From positions 94,859 through 158,858 of the forward strand of contig JAUIJU010000001.1 of NCBI GenBank assembly GCA_030431095.1: a stretch of 64,000 nucleotides of DNA, given 5' to 3'. Below, in pieces: positions 55,528-63,733 of this stretch. The translations under genes were made by a program, and so were the position numbers. Positions within the stretch are counted from its first letter, which is position 1. Each line of letters opens with the position of its first letter. The notes beneath the pieces are model-generated. The model was not told the DNA's origin. It searched no databases and saw nothing but the letters and a program-made list of their open reading frames with translations. The stretch is from Gammaproteobacteria bacterium. Lineage in GTDB: Bacteria; Pseudomonadota; Gammaproteobacteria; Xanthomonadales; SZUA-36.

Positions 55528-56439
55528 GTGCGTATCCTGCTGACCGGTGGCAACGGCCAGCTCGGCCGTGAATTGCGTTCATTGCTGGGCGGGCGTGGCG
55601 AGGTGCTGTGCACCACCCGCGACGGTACGGGCGCCGATGCGGCGCTGGACCTGGCCGACGCCCCGGCGATCCGCGCTACGCTGGGCGGTTTCGCGCCGGA
55701 ATTGATCATCAACGCGGCCGCCTACACCGCGGTGGACCGCGCCGAGTCTGAGCCCGAGCTGGTGCAACGGATCAACGGCGAGGCGCCGGGTGAACTGGCC
55801 GCCTGGGCCGCGCGAACCGATGCCGGACTGGTGCACTTTTCCACCGACTATGTGTTTGACGGGCGCAAGGCCTCGCCCTACCTGGAAGGAGACGCGGTCG
55901 CTCCGCTCAATGTTTACGGCCGCAGCAAACTGGCCGGGGAGCAAGCGATTCGTGCCGCAGGCTGCCGGCACGTGGTGTTGAGAACGTCCTGGGTGTATGC
56001 CAGCCATGGACACAATTTCGTGCTGACCATGCTGGACCTTGCACGGCAGCGGGAAGAACTGGCCGTGGTCAGCGACCAGGTTGGGCGGCCAACCTGGGCA
56101 GCCAACCTGGCGCGGTATGCCCTGGCGGCGGTCGATGCCGGGTTGCTGGACGAGCCGGGGCCGGACCGTGGAATTCTGCACGCGGCCGATTTCGGAACCA
56201 TGAGCTGGTTTGAGTTTTCCCGGCTCATCTTCGACACTGCGCTTTCCCAGGGCCTGCTCGAAAAGGCGCCGCGGCTGAGAGAAACCGGTACCGACGCGTT
56301 TCCCACCGAGGCCCGCCGACCTGCCTCGTCGGTGCTGGGCACCGGCCTTTTGCGCCGGCGCCTCGCGCTTGACCCGGTGCCGGTGAAAACCGCCCTGGCT
56401 CACTGTCTTGGAGAACTGAAGACCGATGCCCGATCCTGA
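55528..56439 (+). CDS. rfbD: dTDP-4-dehydrorhamnose reductase
   Basis: Final step of dTDP-L-rhamnose synthesis. 303-residue SDR with NADPH motif LLTGGNGQLGREL, NAAAYTAVDRAE, the catalytic Tyr/Lys in NVYGRSKLAGEQA and LRTSWVYASHGHNFV. Start GTG at 55528. rfbA, rfbB and rfbC are not in the window, so the rest of the pathway must be elsewhere, or the enzyme has another substrate. It overlaps manC by 14 nt. Confidence 0.9.
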   Translation: MRILLTGGNGQLGRELRSLLGGRGEVLCTTRDGTGADAALDLADAPAIRATLGGFAPELIINAAAYTAVDRAESEPELVQRINGEAPGELAAWAARTDAGLVHFSTDYVFDGRKASPYLEGDAVAPLNVYGRSKLAGEQAIRAAGCRHVVLRTSWVYASHGHNFVLTMLDLARQREELAVVSDQVGRPTWAANLARYALAAVDAGLLDEPGPDRGILHAADFGTMSWFEFSRLIFDTALSQGLLEKAPRLRETGTDAFPTEARRPASSVLGTGLLRRRLALDPVPVKTALAHCLGELKTDARS

Positions 56440-57868
56440 CTTCCCATCCCTGGTGCCGGTCATCCTGTCCGGCGGTGCCGGCACCCGGTTGTGGCCCGTC
56501 TCGAGGCGCGCCCATCCCAAGCCGTTCATGCAGCTCGCCGACGGCGAAAGCCTGGCCGAGAAGACCTTTCGGCGCGCCCAGGGACTGGTCGGCGAAGGTC
56601 CGATCCTCACCGTGACCAGTCGTGACTACTATTTTTACACGCGAGACCTGTACGCCCGGCTCGGCGCGAGCGCGGGCCAGGCAAGGTTCCTGCTCGAGCC
56701 CATGGGGCGCAACACGGCCCCGGCGATTGCCCTGGCGGCTTTGTCGGTCCAGGCCCTGCGCGGTCCTGAGGCCGTCATGCTGGTGATGCCGGCTGATCAC
56801 CTGGTGCTTGACACGCAGGCGTTCGAGCAGGCTGTGGCGCGCGCCACCGAAGTCGCCCGACAGGGCCTGCTGGTGACCTTCGGCATGCATCCGACCCACG
56901 CGGAAACCGGCTTCGGCTACATTCAACAAGGCGAGCCCCTGGCGCAGGGAGATGGCTTCGCCGTCGCGGCGTTCGTCGAAAAACCCGATTTTGCAACCGC
57001 GGAGACATACCTGGCGTCCGGCGAGTACCACTGGAATTCCGGCATGTTCTGCTTTACCGCCGGCGCCTTGCTGGCGGCCATGGAGGCGCACGCCCCCGAG
57101 GTTCTGACCGCGGTCACGGCTATCTTCGACGACCTGCCCGCCGATGCCGATCCGCTGGAGATTCCGGCGGACCCGTTTGCCGACTGTCCCTCGATCTCAA
57201 TCGATTACGCAGTCATGGAGCGTGCCCGTAACACCGCGGTGGTGCCGGCGGACTTCGGCTGGAGCGACATCGGTTCGTGGAAAGCCATTTCGGAGCTGTA
57301 CGAGTCGGACGAGGCCGGCAACCGCATTCGTGGAAAAGCGGTGCTGGTCGATGCACACGACTGCTTCGTGCAGGGCGAAGAACGTCTGGTGGCCGCGGTG
57401 GGGGTGGACAACATCGTGATCGTGGATACCGGCGACGCGGTGCTGGTGGCCAACCGCGACCAGGCGCAGGACGTGGGGCAGGTGGTCAGCCAGTTGCATG
57501 ACCTGGAGCACGAATCGGCGATTTTTCACCAGACCGTGCACCGGCCCTGGGGCAGTTTCACGGTGCTCGAAGACGCGCCCGACTGCAAAGTGAAACGGCT
57601 GGTGGTGAAGCCTGGCCAGGTCCTGTCGCTACAACGCCACCAGCGGCGGGCGGAACACTGGACGGTGGTGCAGGGCACGGCAAAGGTGCGCCTGGGCGAC
57701 GAGGAACTGTTGCTGGAACAGAACCAGTCGACCTATATCCCCGTCAACACCCTGCATCGGCTGGAAAACCCCGGCGCCGAGGACATTCACCTGATCGAAG
57801 TGCAGACCGGGGATTATTTCGGCGAAGACGACATCGAGCGTTTCGAGGACATCTACGGCCGCAGTTGA
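56426..57868 (+). CDS. manC: Bifunctional mannose-1-phosphate guanylyltransferase/mannose-6-phosphate isomerase
   Basis: Supplies GDP-mannose. 480 residues: nucleotidyltransferase domain with ILSGGAGTRLWPVSRRAHPK (about 14-33), EPMGRNTAPAIALAAL, AAFVEKPDF and GWSDIGSWKAI; then a cupin-type type II isomerase domain (about 350-475) with HRPWGSFTVLEDA, LSLQRHQRRAEHWTVVQGTA and NTLHRLENPG. The length is typical of AlgA/XanB/ManC. Overlap with rfbD suggests joint expression for surface glycans. Confidence 0.94.
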   Translation: MPDPDFPSLVPVILSGGAGTRLWPVSRRAHPKPFMQLADGESLAEKTFRRAQGLVGEGPILTVTSRDYYFYTRDLYARLGASAGQARFLLEPMGRNTAPAIALAALSVQALRGPEAVMLVMPADHLVLDTQAFEQAVARATEVARQGLLVTFGMHPTHAETGFGYIQQGEPLAQGDGFAVAAFVEKPDFATAETYLASGEYHWNSGMFCFTAGALLAAMEAHAPEVLTAVTAIFDDLPADADPLEIPADPFADCPSISIDYAVMERARNTAVVPADFGWSDIGSWKAISELYESDEAGNRIRGKAVLVDAHDCFVQGEERLVAAVGVDNIVIVDTGDAVLVANRDQAQDVGQVVSQLHDLEHESAIFHQTVHRPWGSFTVLEDAPDCKVKRLVVKPGQVLSLQRHQRRAEHWTVVQGTAKVRLGDEELLLEQNQSTYIPVNTLHRLENPGAEDIHLIEVQTGDYFGEDDIERFEDIYGRS

Positions 57869-57901
57869 AGTCGGCCGCGTCGTGATCGGTGCGTCGGCCG
57901 G

Positions 57902-58684
57902 TCAGCGGCCCCTGAACTTGGCAGCACGCTTTTCGAGAAACGCGGTGGTGCCTTCACGCATGTCGTCGCTGCCGCAGATCGCGGCGAAGCACGCCGTCTC
58001 CACCGCAATGCCGGCCTCGAGTTCAAGATCGACACCGCCGTGCACGCTTTCCAGGATGGCGCGCATGGCCAGGGGTGCCCCAACAGCCAGTTGACCGGCC
58101 AGTACGGCAGCCCTCTCGGCGAGGGTTTCGGCGGCCACCACTTCGTTCACCAGCCCCATGTCCAGCGCTTTTTGCGCCTTCACCGGCTCGCCGGTCAGCA
58201 TCATGCCCAGGGCGCGGCCTCGACCCACCAGGCGGCTGAGCCGCTGTGTGCCACCGTAGCCCGGGATCAGGCCCAGCTTGACTTCCGGCAGACCCAGCAG
58301 GGCACGGTCGGAAGCCAGGCGAAGGGTGCAGGCCAGTGCCAGTTCGCAACCTCCGCCCAGGGCGAAACCATTGATCGCCGCGATGACCGGCTTGCCGAGG
58401 CTTTCAATGCGGCTCATCAGGGCGTTGCCCCGGGACACGAACTGGCGGGCTTCATCCGGTCCCAGGTTCTGCAGTTCACCGATGTCAGCGCCGGCGACGA
58501 AGGCCTTTTCGCCGGCGCCGGTCAGCACCACCACGCGCGTATCCGGGTCGGCGGCGGCCTGCTCGAAAGCCCGTTCCAGGGCGTCGATCACGTCGGCATT
58601 CAGGGCATTGAGTTTTGCGGGTCGATTGATGGTCAGGGTGGTGACGCCCGAGTCGGTACGGGCGATGACGGTGCTGTCGCTCAT
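57902..58684 (-). CDS. Enoyl-CoA hydratase/isomerase family protein
   Basis: A 260-residue crotonase-fold protein. Oxyanion-hole regions are GAGEKAFVAGADIGEL and INGFALGGGCELALAC; two acidic residues suited to hydratase catalysis are in GGGCELALA and LPEVKLGLIPGYGGTQRL. Most likely a beta-oxidation short-chain enoyl-CoA hydratase, but related isomerases cannot be excluded. It is a stand-alone gene. Its 3' end is convergent with manC (33 bp). Confidence 0.9.
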   Translation of the reverse strand: MSDSTVIARTDSGVTTLTINRPAKLNALNADVIDALERAFEQAAADPDTRVVVLTGAGEKAFVAGADIGELQNLGPDEARQFVSRGNALMSRIESLGKPVIAAINGFALGGGCELALACTLRLASDRALLGLPEVKLGLIPGYGGTQRLSRLVGRGRALGMMLTGEPVKAQKALDMGLVNEVVAAETLAERAAVLAGQLAVGAPLAMRAILESVHGGVDLELEAGIAVETACFAAICGSDDMREGTTAFLEKRAAKFRGR

Positions 58685-58804
58685 GGCGGGCTCCGGAGTG
58701 GGGGAGGGGGATATCCTAGGCGAATCCGGACCGCTTCACACGCCCTGGACGACCCGGACAGGTCCGGCCGGCCTGGCCACCGCAACACGTCTGCGCCGAA
58801 TACG

Positions 58805-58827
58805 AAAAAGCGCCGCATGTGCGGCGC
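58805..58827 (-). terminator. Intrinsic terminator after the psp-linked small ORF
   Basis: Read leftward, GCGCCGCA and TGCGGCGC (58810-58827, 2-nt loop) form an 8-bp stem followed by five T (58805-58809). It lies 33 bp after the stop of the 62-residue ORF and so closes the psp transcription unit. Confidence 0.8.
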
Positions 58828-58860
58828 CTGTCGGTCATCCCCCCAGTGGTCACCGAGGGG

Positions 58861-59049
58861 TCAATTCGGCCTTTCGGTCCGGTTTTCCTGTGTGTCGTCC
58901 CGCTGCGCGGCATCCTCGAGAAAGGACTCCAGTTCCTCCTTGAGCAGGAGGTAGAGCGCCATCCAACTGGATGCGAACAGCGGAGTCGAGGGTGCGATGC
59001 CTCGTTCGGCGCTGTCGTCAATGTTCATCACCATGGTCCTCGTTGTCAC
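58861..59049 (-). CDS. Small 62-residue protein downstream of pspC
   Basis: A short frame read leftward from GTG 59049, preceded by a strong GGAGGGG ribosome site 6 bp upstream. The product (MTTRTMVMNIDDSAERGIAP...) has one short hydrophobic stretch, TPLFASSWMALYLLL, followed by an acidic helix (KEELESFLEDAAQ) and a charged tail. No homology recognised; it does not look like E. coli PspD. The gene sits 131 bp after pspC and directly before a terminator, so it may belong to the psp operon. ATG 59034 and 59028 are alternative starts. Confidence 0.55.
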   Translation of the reverse strand: MTTRTMVMNIDDSAERGIAPSTPLFASSWMALYLLLKEELESFLEDAAQRDDTQENRTERPN

Positions 59050-59180
59050 GCCTGACCCCTCCGGTTTATTGCCCGTACACCCTGTAAGACTGCCGAGCAT
59101 ACAAATAGTTGACGATGATTCTGGCCAAAACGTTACAGGTCGTCGGCCAATCGTTTCGTTTCACCGCAGGCGAGCGCGCC

Positions 59181-59585
59181 TCAGGCGCTGTGTCCGCGTC
59201 GCGACTCCCGGTGCAGTTCCCGGTCGATCTCGAACTCCCGCGAAGTGACCACGGCCTCCATGCGTTGCAGTCGGCGGTCCAGATCGCGGAACCGGTGCCT
59301 CACGTTGCTGAAGACGTCCGAGGGTCGATTGCTCACGTCCCGCCAAAAATCCGCCTGTTCGTCGCTCATGGGTTCTCCTTGCGGCCGGGCGGGCAGGATG
59401 ATCGCCAGCACCAGGTAGCTCAACACCACGAAGGGCAGAAAGAACAAGGCGCTGATGACCACCACCAGGCGCACGCCACGGCGGTTGAATCCGAAGTATT
59501 CCGCCAGCCCGGAGCAGACGCCGGCCAGCATGGCGTCGTCCCGATTCCGATACAGGCGGTGCGGGTTATTGCGCTGTCTACTCAT
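59181..59585 (-). CDS. pspC: Phage shock protein C-like envelope stress protein
   Basis: A 134-residue PspC-domain protein: RLYRNRDDAMLAGVCSGLAE YFGF region, then one membrane segment (LVVVISALFFLPFVVLSYLV) and a C-terminal amphipathic/coiled region (DVFSNVRHRFRDLDRRLQRM). In the Psp system PspB and PspC sense inner-membrane stress and draw PspA away from PspF. It overlaps pspB by 8 nt. Confidence 0.93.
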   Translation of the reverse strand: MSRQRNNPHRLYRNRDDAMLAGVCSGLAEYFGFNRRGVRLVVVISALFFLPFVVLSYLVLAIILPARPQGEPMSDEQADFWRDVSNRPSDVFSNVRHRFRDLDRRLQRMEAVVTSREFEIDRELHRESRRGHSA

Positions 59586-59802
59586 GGCGGGACCGCCAGG
59601 TGGGCGCCTCGACGTCCAGGATCCGTTCCAGCGTCACGATCCGCTCCTCCATCCGGTTGGTCGAATCCCAGATCTCGCCAAGCATCTTTTCGTCCTCGGG
59701 CGTGAGGCCCTTGGAGGTCTTCCACTTGGTGATGTAGTGGAACACGATCCACAGCGGAAAACAGACGGTCAGGAGCAGAATGGGAATGACTTCGTTCATC
59801 AC
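59578..59802 (-). CDS. pspB: Phage shock protein B
   Basis: A 74-residue PspB with an N-terminal membrane helix (VIPILLLTVCFPLWIVFHYI) and a C-terminal coiled-coil region (DSTNRMEERIVTLERILD). Length and pattern match E. coli PspB. It overlaps pspA by 4 nt and pspC by 8 nt. Confidence 0.93.
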   Translation of the reverse strand: MMNEVIPILLLTVCFPLWIVFHYITKWKTSKGLTPEDEKMLGEIWDSTNRMEERIVTLERILDVEAPTWRSRHE

Positions 59803-60494
59803 TTCTTCTCCTTGGCCGGGGCGGAAGGCTTGTCGGATTTACCGACCTGGGATTTCAAGTCCTTCAGCTCGGCTTCCACCCGGTCGTCATCCTCCAGACC
59901 GGCGATTTCATCGGCCAGGTTGCGTCGTCGACCCATGCCCAGGACCTCGCCTTCGGACTCGATGCGGTCGATCTTGCGCTCCGCGTTCTCGAACCTGAAC
60001 AACATTTCGTCGATGCTGTCGTCGTGAATGTGTTTGCGTGCGGCGAGTTGCGTTGTCGCTGTCTGGTGACGCAGCACGATGCTGCGCTGGCGGTTTTTCG
60101 CATCGGACAGCTTCGACTGCAGCTTGGCGATGTCCTGGTTGAACTTCTCCAACTGGTCGTCGAGCAGGCCCAGGTCGGCGCCCAGGTGTTCGATCTGGTC
60201 GCTGATGGCCTGCTTTTCGGACAAGGCTGCACGGGCCAGGTCTTCACGCTCCCGGCGCACGGCCAGTTCGGCGCGCCCGGCCCATTCGGTCTGCTCCTTC
60301 TCGAGGTAGTCGATACGCCGACGCAGCTCCTTTTTGTCGGCGATGCACTTGGCCGCGGCGGAGCGAATCTCCACCAGGGTGTCTTCCATCTCCTGGATCA
60401 TCAGCCGGATGATCTTCTCCGGGTCTTCCGCCTTCTCCAGCAATGCGTTGAGGTTGGCGTTGATGATGTCGCTGAGTCTCGAAAAAATGCTCAT
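59799..60494 (-). CDS. pspA: Phage shock protein A
   Basis: A 231-residue ESCRT-III-like membrane effector with the N-terminal amphipathic helix FSRLSDIINANLNALLEKAE and long helices to about residue 215 (LMIQEMEDTLVEIRSAAAKC, LSDAKNRQRSIVLRHQTATT). PspA stabilises damaged inner membrane and inhibits PspF. ATG 60494 has AGGAG 8 nt upstream. It is the first gene of the operon and is preceded by a sigma-54 promoter. pspF is not in the window. Confidence 0.95.
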   Translation of the reverse strand: MSIFSRLSDIINANLNALLEKAEDPEKIIRLMIQEMEDTLVEIRSAAAKCIADKKELRRRIDYLEKEQTEWAGRAELAVRREREDLARAALSEKQAISDQIEHLGADLGLLDDQLEKFNQDIAKLQSKLSDAKNRQRSIVLRHQTATTQLAARKHIHDDSIDEMLFRFENAERKIDRIESEGEVLGMGRRRNLADEIAGLEDDDRVEAELKDLKSQVGKSDKPSAPAKEKK

Positions 60495-60527
60495 TACGGG
60501 CTCCTGTGAGGCACTATGCAAAGTTAT

Positions 60528-60545
60528 ATGCACTCTTCGTGCCAA
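60528..60545 (-). promoter_or_regulatory. Sigma-54 promoter of the psp operon
   Basis: Read leftward: TTGGCACGAAGAGTGCAT. The GG of the -24 element and the GC of the -12 element are exactly 10 bp apart, as sigma-54 requires, and TGGCACG matches the -24 consensus fully; the -12 is GTGC instead of TTGC. The E. coli psp operon is also RpoN-dependent, and rpoN is in this window. Confidence 0.85.
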
Positions 60546-60560
60546 GGTTTGCTCGAGAGG

Positions 60561-60573
60561 TAAGATGCTGATA
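60561..60573 (-). promoter_or_regulatory. Candidate IHF site upstream of the psp promoter
   Basis: Read leftward, TATCAGCATCTTA fits the IHF consensus WATCARNNNNTTR at every defined base. It lies 16 bp upstream of the -24 element, next to the most AT-rich stretch of the region (60574-60592). In E. coli psp, IHF bends the DNA between the PspF sites and the promoter. No PspF binding site could be recognised in the rest of this 324-bp gap. Confidence 0.6.
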
Positions 60574-60818
60574 TGTATTAATTAAATAATTCATCAGCGG
60601 GTGCTGGCCAGATTCGCGCCACGGTTTTTGGTGAAATCCACCATTACTTGGCCCGCCCGCCAGGTCGATTCGGGGGTGGAACGATGGGCGCAGGGCGTGG
60701 TCAGAGCCCGGACGACGTCGACTGGCGTCTGTGCTTTCGACCGGGGCTGCTGTAGAATAGCGCCCTTTTTGGCGGCCGGAGTCCTGGCCGTCCCGACAAT
60801 AAATCCGGAGGGATTACG

Positions 60819-61505
60819 ATGCGATTCAAATTCGCACTGACTGCATTCCTGGTGCTGGCCACGGGCACCGCCCTGGCCCAGGACCTTTCCACCGACAAGG
60901 GCAAGCTGAGCTACTCCGTCGGTTGGGACCTCGGCGCGGACATCGCCCGCCGCGGTGAAGACTTTGACGTGGAAGCGCTGATCAGCGCCATCCGTGATTC
61001 CGTGGCCGGCCGTGACCCCCAGGTCGAAGTGGCCGAGATGCGCCGTCTGCTGACCGAACTGCAGGAGAAGGTGCGCCAGGAACAGATTGCCGCGCTGCAG
61101 CAGCTGGCACAGGACAACCAGGCCAAGGCGGACGCCTTCCTGGAGGAAAACCGTGGCAAGACCGGCATCGTGGTGCTGCCCTCTGGCGTCCAGTACCGGA
61201 TCATCGAGGAGGGCAACGGCAGCCGTCCGGGCCTTGAAGACAAGGTCAGCGTGCACTACCGCAGCAACAAGATCGACGACATCGAGCTGGACAGCTCCTT
61301 CGCCCGCGGCGTTCCCCAGGAGTTCGTGGTGAACGAAGTGCTGCAGGGCTGGCAGGAAGTGCTGCCCCTGATGAAGGTGGGTTCCACCTGGCAAATCTTC
61401 GTGCCGCCTGAACTGGCCTTCGGTCAGCGCGGCAACCCGCCTGCGGTGGGACCGAACGAAGCGTTGATCTTCGACCTCAAGCTGATGGCGATCATCGACG
61501 AGTAA
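60819..61505 (+). CDS. Periplasmic FKBP-type peptidyl-prolyl isomerase
   Basis: A 228-residue exported isomerase like FkpA/Mip: signal FALTAFLVLATGTALAQ, an N-terminal dimerisation/chaperone domain (about 22-120, DKGKLSYSVGWDLGADIARR), and an FKBP domain (about 125-228) with VQYRIIEEGNG, VSVHYR, GWQEVLPLMKVGSTWQIFVP and PPELAFGQRG. Excellent ribosome site GGAGGG before ATG 60819. A -10-like TAGAAT lies at 60753-60758. It is divergent from pspA. Confidence 0.92.
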   Translation: MRFKFALTAFLVLATGTALAQDLSTDKGKLSYSVGWDLGADIARRGEDFDVEALISAIRDSVAGRDPQVEVAEMRRLLTELQEKVRQEQIAALQQLAQDNQAKADAFLEENRGKTGIVVLPSGVQYRIIEEGNGSRPGLEDKVSVHYRSNKIDDIELDSSFARGVPQEFVVNEVLQGWQEVLPLMKVGSTWQIFVPPELAFGQRGNPPAVGPNEALIFDLKLMAIIDE

Positions 61506-61515
61506 GAACACTCGC

Positions 61516-62145
61516 ATGGCGGTTACGGCGTCCTGGCAACACCGCCTGCGTGGCGCCGTTTCGCCGTTTGAACAGGGTGCCGCCGTCCTGGGCGTCCAGG
61601 GCTGGCGGCCGCCCGATCGCGATCATGACCGGCCCCGGCGCACCGCCGCCGTGCTGGTCGGCGTAATCGATGCCCCTGAACCGGCGGTCATCCTGACCCT
61701 GCGTTCACAGCGGCTGGCCCGCCACGCGGGCCAGGTGGCGTTTCCCGGCGGCTCCGCCGATGCGGACGATCCTTCCGGCGTGCGCACCGCGTTGCGAGAG
61801 GCCGAAGAAGAAATTGGCCTGAACCCCCGGTTCGTCCAACCCCTGGGATTCCTCGACCGCATCGACACCATCAGTGACTTCCGCGTGTTGCCGGTGGTGG
61901 GCCTGGTGCAGGGCGATATCCGCCTGGTGCCGGACGGCCAGGAAGTGGCCGAGGTGTTCACCGTGCCGCTGGCCCGCGTCCTGGACCTGTCGGCCTATCG
62001 CGGCGAGCAGGTTCACCGGGAGGGCGTCACGCACCATGTATATCATCTCGACTGGCCGGCACAGGACGTCTGGGGCGTTACCGCCGCGATCCTGAGGAAC
62101 CTCGCCGTGCGCGCACGTGACGCGGCGTCCGCTACCTCGGAATGA
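61516..62145 (+). CDS. CoA pyrophosphatase-type Nudix hydrolase
   Basis: A 209-residue Nudix protein of the NudL/CoA-hydrolase subgroup. It has the subgroup motif RLARHAGQVAFPGGSADADD followed by the Nudix box core TALREAEEEIGL. The Glu normally ending the first half of the box is Asp, as in the subgroup. Likely substrate is CoA or acyl-CoA. sseA begins 4 bp after its stop. Confidence 0.88.
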   Translation: MAVTASWQHRLRGAVSPFEQGAAVLGVQGWRPPDRDHDRPRRTAAVLVGVIDAPEPAVILTLRSQRLARHAGQVAFPGGSADADDPSGVRTALREAEEEIGLNPRFVQPLGFLDRIDTISDFRVLPVVGLVQGDIRLVPDGQEVAEVFTVPLARVLDLSAYRGEQVHREGVTHHVYHLDWPAQDVWGVTAAILRNLAVRARDAASATSE

Positions 62146-62149
62146 CACC

Positions 62150-63019
62150 ATGACACGACCCCTGCTGCTGGACGTGCCGGCCCTCCAGGCCATGCTCGCC
62201 GGGGGCGAGGTCAGCGTGTTCGACTGCCGTTTCGACCTGGCCGATGCGTCCGCAGGAAAGCGGTTGTGGCTGCAGGGACATGTACCCGGTGCCGCCTTCG
62301 CGGACCTGGACCGCGATCTCGCCGCCCCGATAGGGCCGAAAACCGGGCGTCACCCCTTGCCTGGCCCCAATGATTTTGCAGCCTTCCTGGCGCGTTGTGG
62401 GTGGCGCGAGGGCAGGCCGATCGTGGCTTACGACGCGCAGGGTGGCGCCTTTGCCGCCCGTCTCTGGTGGCTGATGCGCTACTTTGGCCACGATGTCGTG
62501 TCACTGCTCGACGGCGGCTGGCCAGCCTGGGCCGCTGCCGAAGCCGAGGTCGCTACCGGCGAGGAATGCTTCGAGCCACAGGCGGTGACGGCGATGCAGC
62601 CGGATCATGCCCAGGTGCTTGACGCCGGCAGGCTGGGCCAGGCGCTGACCGCCGGCGCGGTCCGGCTGCTGGACGCGCGCGATGCCGATCGCTATGCCGG
62701 GCGCAATGAGACCATCGACCCGGTGGCCGGTCACGTGCCCGGCGCCAGCAACCGGCCATTCAGGACCAACCTCGACCCGCAGGGTCGTTTTCACGACGCG
62801 GAAACCCTGCGCGCCGGGTTCATCGAGGCCCTGGAGGAGACGCCGGCGGCGCAATCGGTGCATATGTGCGGCTCCGGTGTCACTGCCTGTCACAATCTGC
62901 TGGCGATGGAACTGGCGGGACTGCCCGGCGGACGGCTGTACGCGGGATCCTGGAGCGAATGGATCCGCGACGCGGCGCGTCCCGTCGCTTCGGGTGAGGC
63001 CGACAGCGAACCTGACTGA
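62150..63019 (+). CDS. sseA: 3-mercaptopyruvate sulfurtransferase
   Basis: A 289-residue two-domain rhodanese. The N-terminal inactive domain starts VFDCRFDLADASAGKRLWLQ; the C-terminal domain carries the catalytic loop CGSGVTA with Cys240, the loop type of mercaptopyruvate and not thiosulfate sulfurtransferases. ATG 62150 is chosen as the family start. Cytosolic. Confidence 0.9.
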   Translation: MTRPLLLDVPALQAMLAGGEVSVFDCRFDLADASAGKRLWLQGHVPGAAFADLDRDLAAPIGPKTGRHPLPGPNDFAAFLARCGWREGRPIVAYDAQGGAFAARLWWLMRYFGHDVVSLLDGGWPAWAAAEAEVATGEECFEPQAVTAMQPDHAQVLDAGRLGQALTAGAVRLLDARDADRYAGRNETIDPVAGHVPGASNRPFRTNLDPQGRFHDAETLRAGFIEALEETPAAQSVHMCGSGVTACHNLLAMELAGLPGGRLYAGSWSEWIRDAARPVASGEADSEPD

Positions 63020-63039
63020 CACACCGGGGAGACGAATCC

Positions 63040-63420
63040 ATGCACAAGAGCCGACTGGGCGGATTGATCATCGACTGCCGAACCAAGGATCTGGGCAAGG
63101 CCGCAGAATTCTGGGGGCAGGCGCTGGGCATGGCCTGGGAACAGGCGCAGGCCGACGATTCGGCGGATTACCGAACATTGCAGGCGCCGCCGGGTGAGCC
63201 TTACATGGAAGTGCAGCGCGTCGACCACGCGTCCCGGGTGCACCTGGACATCGAGACCGACGACGTGCCGGCCGAGGTGAAGCGCCTGGAAGCCCTGGGC
63301 GCCCGTCGCCTGGGAGCGGTCAGGGACTGGGTGGTGATGGAGGCGCCGACCGGACAACGGTTTTGCGTGGTGCCGGTGGTGCGGGGCGGGTTTGATGAAG
63401 GGGCGAATGTCTGGAAGTAG
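63040..63420 (+). CDS. VOC/glyoxalase-fold protein
   Basis: A 126-residue protein with two beta-alpha-beta-beta-beta modules typical of the VOC superfamily (GGLIIDCRTKDLGKAAEFWG; then HLDIETDDVPAEVKRLEALG, and VMEAPTGQRFCVVPVVR). Such proteins include glyoxalases and resistance proteins, but also many without metal binding; the substrate is unknown. It begins 20 bp after sseA with a GGGGAG ribosome site. Confidence 0.85.
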   Translation: MHKSRLGGLIIDCRTKDLGKAAEFWGQALGMAWEQAQADDSADYRTLQAPPGEPYMEVQRVDHASRVHLDIETDDVPAEVKRLEALGARRLGAVRDWVVMEAPTGQRFCVVPVVRGGFDEGANVWK

Positions 63421-63443
63421 AATTGGTTGGTCGAATTCTGGGT

Positions 63444-63587
63444 GTTGGCTTGTGTTGTGGGGTGACGGTTTCGTTGGCCGGGGTCGGCTGGACCACCCCG
63501 TTGCGGGATCGGGACGTTGGCTTGTGTTGGGGATTCCAGGTTCTGTTGGCCGGTGTCGGCTGAAGCACCCCGTTGCGGGATCGGGAC
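63444..63587. repeat. Two tandem 72-bp repeats with REP-like hairpin
   Basis: Two 72-bp direct copies (63444-63515 and 63516-63587) begin GTTGGCTTGTGTTG and share the block ending CACCCCGTTGCGGGATC; a third copy starts (63588) but is lost after about 8 bp. Each has a small hairpin CCCG-TTG-CGGG. They follow the VOC gene directly and are not obviously coding. The tandem copies differ in the middle, so the block is not a very recent duplication. Confidence 0.8.
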
Positions 63588-63733
63588 GTTGGCCTTCGGC
63601 TTCCCTCGCTGCTCTCCGCTTGGTGGGAACGGCTCGCTTAAATGCGCTCCCGGGCTCTGGATTCATCACGAGGCTCGCCTCCGGTCGCTCGGCAACGACC
63701 CTTAAAAGATCCCGCAACGGGATGCTCCAGCCG
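63557..63733. repeat. Inverted repeat pair bounding a 125-bp segment
   Basis: A 26-bp arm at 63557-63582 recurs in inverse orientation at 63708-63733 with two mismatches. It encloses 125 bp that are not recognised. This is the look of a BIME- or MITE-type repetitive element. The remainder of the window up to 64000 holds no gene that I can support. Confidence 0.7.
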
